In this document: one piece after another, positions 57,515 to 64,000 of the stretch | Numbering within the stretch: position 1 is the first letter of the stretch | Layout: each line of letters begins with the position of its first letter | From: Elephas maximus indicus | Lineage: Eukaryota > Chordata > Mammalia > Proboscidea > Elephantidae | DNA length: 64,000 nucleotides | Assembly (NCBI RefSeq): GCF_024166365.1 | Contig: NC_064843.1 | Span: forward strand, 61,528,532-61,592,531 | Reading direction: 5' to 3' | The notes under the pieces: model-generated | The model's database searches: none | Told to the model about the DNA's origin: nothing | What the model saw: the letters and a program-made list of their open reading frames with translations, nothing else | Translations under genes and position numbers: made by a program

Positions 57515-57735
57515 ATATTTTTAGAGTGCTGTCTGGTTTTCAGAGTGCTCGAATATACGTTTTTCTATTTGGTCCCAACATCAGCCCTGTATGGAATGTA
57601 CTATGATTGACTAATCTGTTTGTGAGGAAAATGAATGTTGAATGATCTGCCCTAGATCACAAGGCTCTTGTGAGACTTTGGCAGAAAAAGCCTAGGGCTC
57701 TGGCTCCCTGGCACGGCATGTTTCCCATGAAATGG
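57515..57735 (-). mobile_element. MIR-like SINE
   Basis: GAGGAAAATGAATGTTGAAT, CTGCCCTAGATCACAAGG and CCTAGGGCTCTGGCTCC follow the reversed MIR pattern (gaggaaactgag, cccaaggtcacac, tctggctcc). Confidence 0.55.
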
Positions 57736-57887
57736 TCTGGTTAGAGTTCAGAGGAATAGAGTGTACAGTCATTTCACCCGTCATGTAAGTTAAAATACTG
57801 TTAGTAAGTGTTGTTTCATGTAAGTGCCTTCTGGATGTTGTCTTCTTCTCATCTTCAAAAAAACTGTTAGGTCAATGTCACAGTTAC

Positions 57888-58360
57888 TAAGACTTTTTAA
57901 CAACAAGTCATGTCAAAATTTAGTGGCTTAAAACAATAGTCATTTATTTATCTCACTGTCCAGTGGTTCAGAAACTCAGTAGCGGGCCTGGCTGGGTGGT
58001 TCTGGCTTGCAGTCTCTTGTGAAGTTACAGTCAGGTGTCAGCTGGGGTTGCCATCACCTGAAGGCTTGACTGGGGCTGGAGGATCTACTTCCAGGATGGC
58101 TTCCTCACATGACCTTTGGTCTCCACAGCACTGCTTAAGTGTCCTCACAGTATGGTGGCTGACTTTCCGCAGAGTGAACAATCCAAGAGGCCATGCAAAA
58201 GCTGTAATGCCTTTGTGACCTAGCCTTAGAAGATGTACACATTTTCTGTTGGTCAGATACAAGTCATCCCGGAGTCAGGATGGGAGAGACCACGCAAGGG
58301 CATAACTACCAGGAGGTCACAATCACCAGGGACCATCTTCCAGCTGACTACCACAATCAG
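57888..58360. mobile_element. Ancient mammalian interspersed repeat, family not named
   Basis: TTTAGTGGCTTAAAACAATA, ATTTATCTCACTGTCCAGTG, GTCAGCTGGGGTTGCCATCA, AGGCTTGACTGGGGCTGGAG, TACCAGGAGGTCACAATCAC and CTGACTACCACAATCA match a repeat I know from many mammals but cannot name with certainty. Confidence 0.5.
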
Positions 58361-58854
58361 TATTATTACCCTAATTCAAAGGTGAGGAAATGAGAGTCAA
58401 TGGCTAGAACTTAAGAGCTCGAGGCCCCATGGGGGGTACGCAGCTGGAATTTGAAGCCAGAACTCTCTGAGGCCAAGCCAATGCTCCTTTCCATCTGTCT
58501 ACCATACACAGTGAACTTATGGTGTATTTTGATAAATTTACATTTCTATTTTGAGAAATGTCTTCATAATCAGGTAATTCTTTGGAATGTTATGAAAAGA
58601 AACAAAAGACTTGTGAGGTGGACAAGCTGAACGGAAGGCTTGAGACAAAAGAAGTCTGATTTTATCATGGCTGAGGTCCTGCCTTTTGTGTAGACTCTCC
58701 CCCTTTGTTTTTTGTTTGTTGGTTTGTTTTACATTTCTTTCCTTAAGCTGATGAGTAATTTGATGAGTTCCCCTATACAAACTTGGAAAGACATGGATCC
58801 TAGCTCCACTTTCTTATACAACTCCCAAACTGACTTTATCGAATTCTAAAATGG

Positions 58855-59290
58855 TCAGAATCCATTAAGGCTAAAATTACACTCTCTGACCCAGTAATTT
58901 CACTTTTGGGAATTTATGTTGTAGAAATAAAAGCACTGGTATGCAAGGATACAGGTATAATGATGCTTATTACAGGTATAGTTTTTAACACAACATTGGA
59001 AACCACCTAAATGTTCACAGATGAGTTGAGTAATTTAAGGTACAGCTATACTAAGGAATAACTAACTGGAAAAGCTGGAGGTTGGAGTCCACCAGAGACA
59101 CCTCAGAAGAAAGGCCTAGTGATCTATTTCAGAAAAATCAGCCATTGAAAACCCTCTGGATCATAGTTCTACTCTACTCAACGGCAGCTGGTTTATGCTA
59201 AGGAATATTACGCAACTATTTAAAAAGATAAGTTAGAGGGAGGGGTACCCACAGCATATTGTAAAGTTAAAAAAGGAAGTTATAGAATAA
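58855..59290 (+). mobile_element. Old L1 3' end, split by an AfroSINE
   Basis: CTCTGACCCAGTAATTTCAC, TTGGAAACCACCTAAATGTT and GGAATATTACGCAACTATTT are L1 3' phrases. The part after the SINE continues in order. Confidence 0.75.
59061..59197 (+). mobile_element. AfroSINE, 5'-truncated, with 10 bp target-site duplication
   Basis: It begins partway into the element (GGAGGTTGGAGTCCACCAG) and ends TACTCAACGGCAGCTGGTTT. CTAAGGAATA at 59051-59060 is repeated exactly at 59198-59207. Confidence 0.9.
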
Positions 59291-60550
59291 TACGTTATTT
59301 CTGTAAAAAAGAAATCCCTGTATCTTTGTGTGTGTTTGCATTAATATGGAGAGAGAAAAGAATATTCACTTGATAACCTGCTTATGAATCTTGGGGGGTT
59401 TGGAATGGGGACAGATCGTGATTTTTAGAAGTAAAAAAAGTATAGACTGGTTGGTGTACAGTACAAATCTGTACTTGTGCTATCTCATGAAAATCTTATG
59501 ATAATCAGTAAATAAACCTCCCGTTGATTAAGAGAAGTCCCTGTTTTGAGTTTTCCTACCAGCATTCTGCTGTTTCAAAAACAGCTTCAGGGTTGCTTTT
59601 CCTGGGGCCTAAAGGGAAGAGCTCAGGCTTCCCTGAAGGTTGGCTCCCAGGTAACTGCATTTAGGGGTCCATCATCAGCCATCGACACGGTGACAAATGA
59701 GTGGTACTCTTCAGGGAGGAGGTGATGGCACCAGCATGCGGCCCTCGCTGGCTCAGACTGTCGGCAGGAGATTTGCTGCAAACGCTCTGCCAGGTCGAGG
59801 GAGGGAGCCCTGTTTGCGGCCCTGTGTCTGCACTTAGCCCCGTGGCCACTTCTAAAGGATATTGATCAAAAGTACTCGCCTCCCTCATCTTAGGAGCGTA
59901 ATGCATCCCTGAAGATTCATGGAAAAAAGCCTTTTTCTTTTGTTTTGGCCAGGCTCTTTTCTGAAGTAAAAAAACCCTTTCAGGATTCATAATAGTCAGC
60001 CCCTTCCCACTTCACAGCCATGGTGAGAGGTGTGCTCCAATTTCCAGCCCGCCGGGATCCCACACCGAGGTGGAAACTGGTGAGCATGATCTCTTCACGT
60101 AAAACAAAATAAAAAAAATAGTCTCTGTTAAAAAGGCGACGGGCATTTTGGCAAAGGGAGAGGTGAAAAGGTATAAGTGAAGATCAAAAGTTATACCTGG
60201 ACATAGAGCAAAGAGCACTCTTGTCCCCAAAATAGCTTATTCACTCATGCTTTAATTCATAAAATGCTTTAAGTAGAATTTTTAAAAATCACATAAACAA
60301 TGTTCTCTGATACTCATGGCAGGAATATCTTGGTATGAATATCAAAAGTCTAATCTGCGTTTTTCATGTCTGACACGGTGCCCAAGTGAGGGTGCTAACA
60401 GGGACTTCCTAATTTGTACTATTTTCTTTCTGTAAGACACAGAATCTTCCAGACAAATATTTCTTAATGTGACAGTTTGTTACAAACACTCATCCGCCTC
60501 ATCCTATACCAGTTAATATTTAATGTAGGATAGTGATGACTTAGTGAGTG
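59291..60550. other. Intergenic, nothing recognised
   Basis: Open frames on the minus strand at 59661-59990 and 60012-60230 have no known domain. RALGAPA2, next gene in human, would be on this strand, but I cannot tie either frame to it. Confidence 0.4.
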
Positions 60551-60554
60551 GCTT

Positions 60555-60725
60555 TAAAGAATAGAAATTTATTTTCTCACAGTTGTGGAGGCTAAAAGTC
60601 CAAATCAGGGCCTCAGCAATGTCCATTCTTTTTGTGGGTCACTTTCTGGTGACCCCTGCCTATCCTTGGGATTCCTTTGCTCGTAGACGGGTCCTCACAT
60701 GGCACTGTCTTCTCGTGTGTGTGTC
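60555..60725 (+). mobile_element. Ancient repeat fragment, family not named
   Basis: TTATTTTCTCACAGTTGTGG, AGGCTAAAAGTCCAAATCAG and CTCACATGGCACTGTCTTCT match a widespread mammalian repeat. Confidence 0.45.
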
Positions 60726-62137
60726 CCTGTTTATAATTTATTTATTATACATATATATATATAATTGATTTTAATTTTGTCGTGGTTGTTGAGAATATAC
60801 ACAGCAAAACATACACCAACAGTTTCCACACGTACAATTCAGTGACACTGATTACGTTCCTCAAGTTGTGCAACCATTCTCACCCTCCTTTTCCGAGTTG
60901 GTCCTCCTCCATTAACATAAACTCTCTGCCCCCTAAGTATTCTATCTAAACTTTTGAGTTGCTGTTGTCAGCTTGACTCCATATAGATGGATCTTGAAAG
61001 AGCTCAATGCTCAAGGCAGACATTCTTTACTAGTTAAGCTAAACTACCATTTGGTTTTAAGAAGACTTCAGGGGACATTTTTGGTTTAAAGTTTAAAGAT
61101 TATCTCAGGGCAATAGTTTTAGGGGGGGTTCATCCAGTCCCCTTGCCCCCAGAAAGTCTGGAATCCATGAGGATTTGAAATTCTGTTCTGCATTTCCCCC
61201 CTTTTGATCAGGATTCTGCTATAGAATCTTTGATCAAAATGTTCAGCAATGGTAGCGAGGCACCATCTACTTCTTCTGGCCTCATGGCAAAAGGAGCAGT
61301 TATTCCTGGAGGCAATTAGCCACACATTCCATTTCCTTCTCCTATTCCTGACTCTTCTTCTTCCTCTGTTGCTCCAGGTGAATACAGACCAATTGTTGTA
61401 ACTTGGATGGCCACTTTCAAGCTTTTAAGACCCTAGGAGCTATGCACTGAACTAGGAGGTAAAACAGAAGCACTAAACACATTACTAGGCCAGTTAACTG
61501 GGATGCTCCATGAAACCATGACCCTAAACCTCCAAACCAAGGAATTAAATTTCATGAGGTGTTTGTACATAAGCAGCCTCAGCAACTACTCTCTCTCTCT
61601 TTTTGTCATTGTTGTACATATATCTATCACACAACTTTTGCCAATTCAGTGTTTTAAAGGTCTACAACATATTGATGGAAAGTATATTAATCAACTGTGC
61701 AACCCTACCCTTAATGTGATTTTTCCAGAAATGGAAACCTAAACCCAATATTCCATAAGCAATAACACTCTTATTCGCCCTTCCTTATACCCCTGGTAAC
61801 CACTAATAAGCTTTGGTCTCTACACATTTGCCTTTTCTTGTCTTTTTATATAAGTGAAGTCATACAGTATTTGTCCTTTTGTGATTCACTTATTTCACTC
61901 AGCATAATGTCTTCAAGCTCCATCCCTATTGTAGCAGGTATCAAGATTTCATTTCTCTCACTGGCTGAGTAGTATGCTGTTATATGTATGCACAAATTTG
62001 TTTATCTATTCATCTGCTGATGGGCATTTAGTTTATTCCCCCTTTTGGCTATTGTGAATAGTGCTGCAATGAGCACTGATGTATAATGCCTTCAAGTCTT
62101 TTGGGTATAAAGCTAGGAGTGGAATTACTGGGTCCTG

Positions 62138-62148
62138 TGGTAGTTCTA
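62138..62148 (+). repeat. Direct repeat left of RTE fragment
   Basis: TGGTAGTTCTA, identical to 63087-63097. Confidence 0.8.
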
Positions 62149-63086
62149 ACCATTCCAATGCAAAAGTTGGAAACAAAGAAGGATCGGTATTGGAAAGTAC
62201 AGCCTTGGTGATAGAAATGATGCCAGAGATCACATGGTAGAATTTTACAAGACCAATGACTTCTGCAGTGCAAATACATTTTTTCAACAACATAAACAGT
62301 GACTATATATGTGGACCTTACCAGCTGGAATATACAGGAATCAAATCAACTACATCTGTGGAAAGAGATGAGGAAAAGCTCAATATCATCAGTTAGAACA
62401 AGGCCAGGGGTCTACTGCGGAATAGACCATCACTTGCTCATATGCAAGCTCAAGTTGAAACTGAAGAAAGGTAGAACAAGTCCACGAGAGCCAAAGTATG
62501 ATCTTGAGTATATTCCACCTGAATTTAGAGAGCATTTCAAGAATAGATTTGACACACTGAACACTGATGACCGAAGACCAGACGAGTTGTGGGATGACAT
62601 CAAGGACATCATACATGAAGGAAGCAAGAGGTCATTAAGCAGACAGAAAAGAAATAAAAGACCAAAGTGGATGTCAGAAGAGACTCTGAAACTTTGAGTA
62701 GCTAAAACGAATGGAAGAAATGATGAAGTAAAACAGCTAAACAGAAGATTTCAAAGGGAGGCTCAAGAAGACAAAGCAAAGATTGTAATGACATGTGCAA
62801 AGACCCAGAGATAGAAAACCAAAAGGGAAGAACTTGCTTGGCATTTCTCAAGCTGAAAGAACTGAAGAAAAAACTCAAGCCTTGAGTTGCAATCATGAAG
62901 GATTCTATGGGCAAAATACTGAACGATTTAAGAAGCATCATAAGAAGATGGAAGAAATACAGAGTCACTGTACCAAAAATAATTGGAAGACATTCAGTCA
63001 TTTCAGGAGGTAACATATGAGCAAGCACCTATGGTACGGAAGGAAGAAGTGCAAGCTGCACTGAAGCCATTCTAACGACAAGAACA
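62149..63086 (+). mobile_element. Internal RTE LINE fragment lacking both ends
   Basis: It corresponds to about 12046-12955 of the longer RTE copy: AAAGTTGGAAACAAAGAAGG at the start, PDELWDDIKDIIHEGSKRSL in the middle (near 62575), and AGTGCAAGCTGCACTGAAGC at the end. The reverse transcriptase and the CAACAACA tail are absent. It interrupts an L1 and is flanked by 11 bp direct repeats. Confidence 0.88.
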
Positions 63087-63097
63087 TGGTAGTTCTA
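63087..63097 (+). repeat. Direct repeat right of RTE fragment
   Basis: TGGTAGTTCTA, identical to 62138-62148. L1 sequence resumes from here. Confidence 0.8.
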
Positions 63098-64000
63098 CTT
63101 TTAGTTTTTTAAGGAACCACCACTTTGTTTTCCACAGTGGCTGCACCATGTTCATCCCTACTGTCAATGAATAAGTGTTTCAATTTCCACACATCCACCC
63201 CAACCTTTGTCATTTTTTGTTTTTTTCTTAGTCTTGGCCATCCTAATGTGAAACGGTATCTCGGTGTGGTTTTGATTTGCATCTCTCTGTTTGCTAATGC
63301 CATTGAGCATTTTTTCATTTGTTTGGTGGCCATTTGAATGTCCTCTTTGGTGAAATGCATATTCAAGTCCTTTGCTAATTTTACGATTGGGTGTTTTGTT
63401 GTTGTTGCCTGTCTTTTCATTTTTTTGGTTGTCTTTTGATAAACAAGTTTTTTTTGTGTGTGAGATTTGTCTTTTGCTGTTTGTGCTTTTGTTATCATAT
63501 TACATAATTCATTGTTAAAAGCTAGGACTGACAGCTTTGCTCCTCTATTTACTTCTGAGAATCTTACAGTTACATTTAGGTCCTTAATCCATTTTGAATT
63601 TTTGTGTATGGCATGAAGCATGGACCCTGTTTTATTTTTCTGCATGTGGAAGTCCAATTTTCTCAACATTATTTATTGAAGACACTCTTCCTTCCCCATC
63701 GATGGGACTTAGCAAGCTTGTCAAGAATCGGTTCACTATAGATGTATAGGGCTATTTCTGGACTCACAATTCTATTACATTGATCTATGTGTCTATTGTT
63801 AGCCCAGTACCAGGCTGTTTTGATTACTGTAGTGGCATAATATGTTTTAAAATCAGAAAATGTGAGTCCTCCTACTTTATTCTTCTCTTCCAACATTGCT
63901 TTAGCTATTTGGGGTCTCTCGCCCCAATCTATATAAAGTTGAGGATTGGTTTTTCCATTTCCACAAAGAAAGCTATTGGAATTTTTTATCAGGGTTGTAT

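Larger units (their letters stand above)
60765..64000 (-). mobile_element. L1 3' half, minus strand, with nested RTE fragment; runs off the window
   Basis: On the minus strand: a long 3' UTR (61900-60765), the ORF2 C-terminal region (about 62150-61900 and 64000-63085) with phrases such as [15 protein letters not shown] (63669-63896 frame) and SNSTPSFIPKRLEG. The frame is broken by stops. A (TA)n tract and ancient repeat border the 3' end. An RTE fragment interrupts it at 62149-63086. Confidence 0.88.

Noticed and set aside
56269..64000. RALGAPA2 last exon or 3' UTR on the minus strand
   Set aside because: Expected near here from human gene order, but no open frame or splice signal could be tied to it; the L1 and other repeats fill most of the interval.

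Overview
This is mammalian nuclear DNA, and the repeats point to an afrotherian, most likely an elephant or close relative. The tRNA-derived SINEs are of the AfroSINE type: A/B-box head, body with a GGGGCAGTTCTACTCTG motif, tail with GAGTCGGAATCGACTC. They occur beside many RTE/BovB-clade LINE copies that share the same 3' tail and beside young L1 elements. No species name can be proved from the window.

Two protein-coding genes are supported, both on the + strand. (1) The last two coding exons of what I call CFAP61, a cilia and flagella protein, lie at 6038-6128 and 22473-22673, separated by a 16.3 kb intron. (2) The complete single-exon gene INSM1, a SNAG/C2H2 zinc-finger neuroendocrine transcription factor, lies at 30164-31702 in a large CpG-rich domain, with CCAAT and TTAAAA elements upstream and an AU-rich 3' UTR with two poly(A) signals. 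The order CFAP61 then INSM1 agrees with human 20p11.23. RALGAPA2, the next human gene, was looked for and not found.

Layout: 1-4.1 kb, broken L1, RTE and AfroSINE in a CFAP61 intron. 6.0-6.1 kb, penultimate exon. 6.1-22.5 kb, last intron, holding an old L1 (10.3-17.8 kb) with three nested insertions, then a 3.4 kb degenerate minisatellite of 21-23 bp units. 22.5-25.2 kb, last exon and spacer. 25.2-32.9 kb, polypurine tract, CpG domain and INSM1. 32.9-64 kb, intergenic, repeat-rich: a hAT transposase-derived relic (38.9-41.1 kb), several RTE copies, one nearly full-length young L1 on the minus strand (49.0-56.3 kb) and the 3' half of another L1 (60.8 kb to the window end).

No clearly new system was found. 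The least ordinary observations are: the minisatellite whose unit carries a splice-donor-like sequence on the gene's sense strand; a ~140 bp direct duplication flanking an RTE; the L1 with tandem ~195 bp promoter monomers and an inter-ORF frame overlapping ORF2 as ATGA; and an RTE fragment without a 3' end that still has 11 bp direct repeats.
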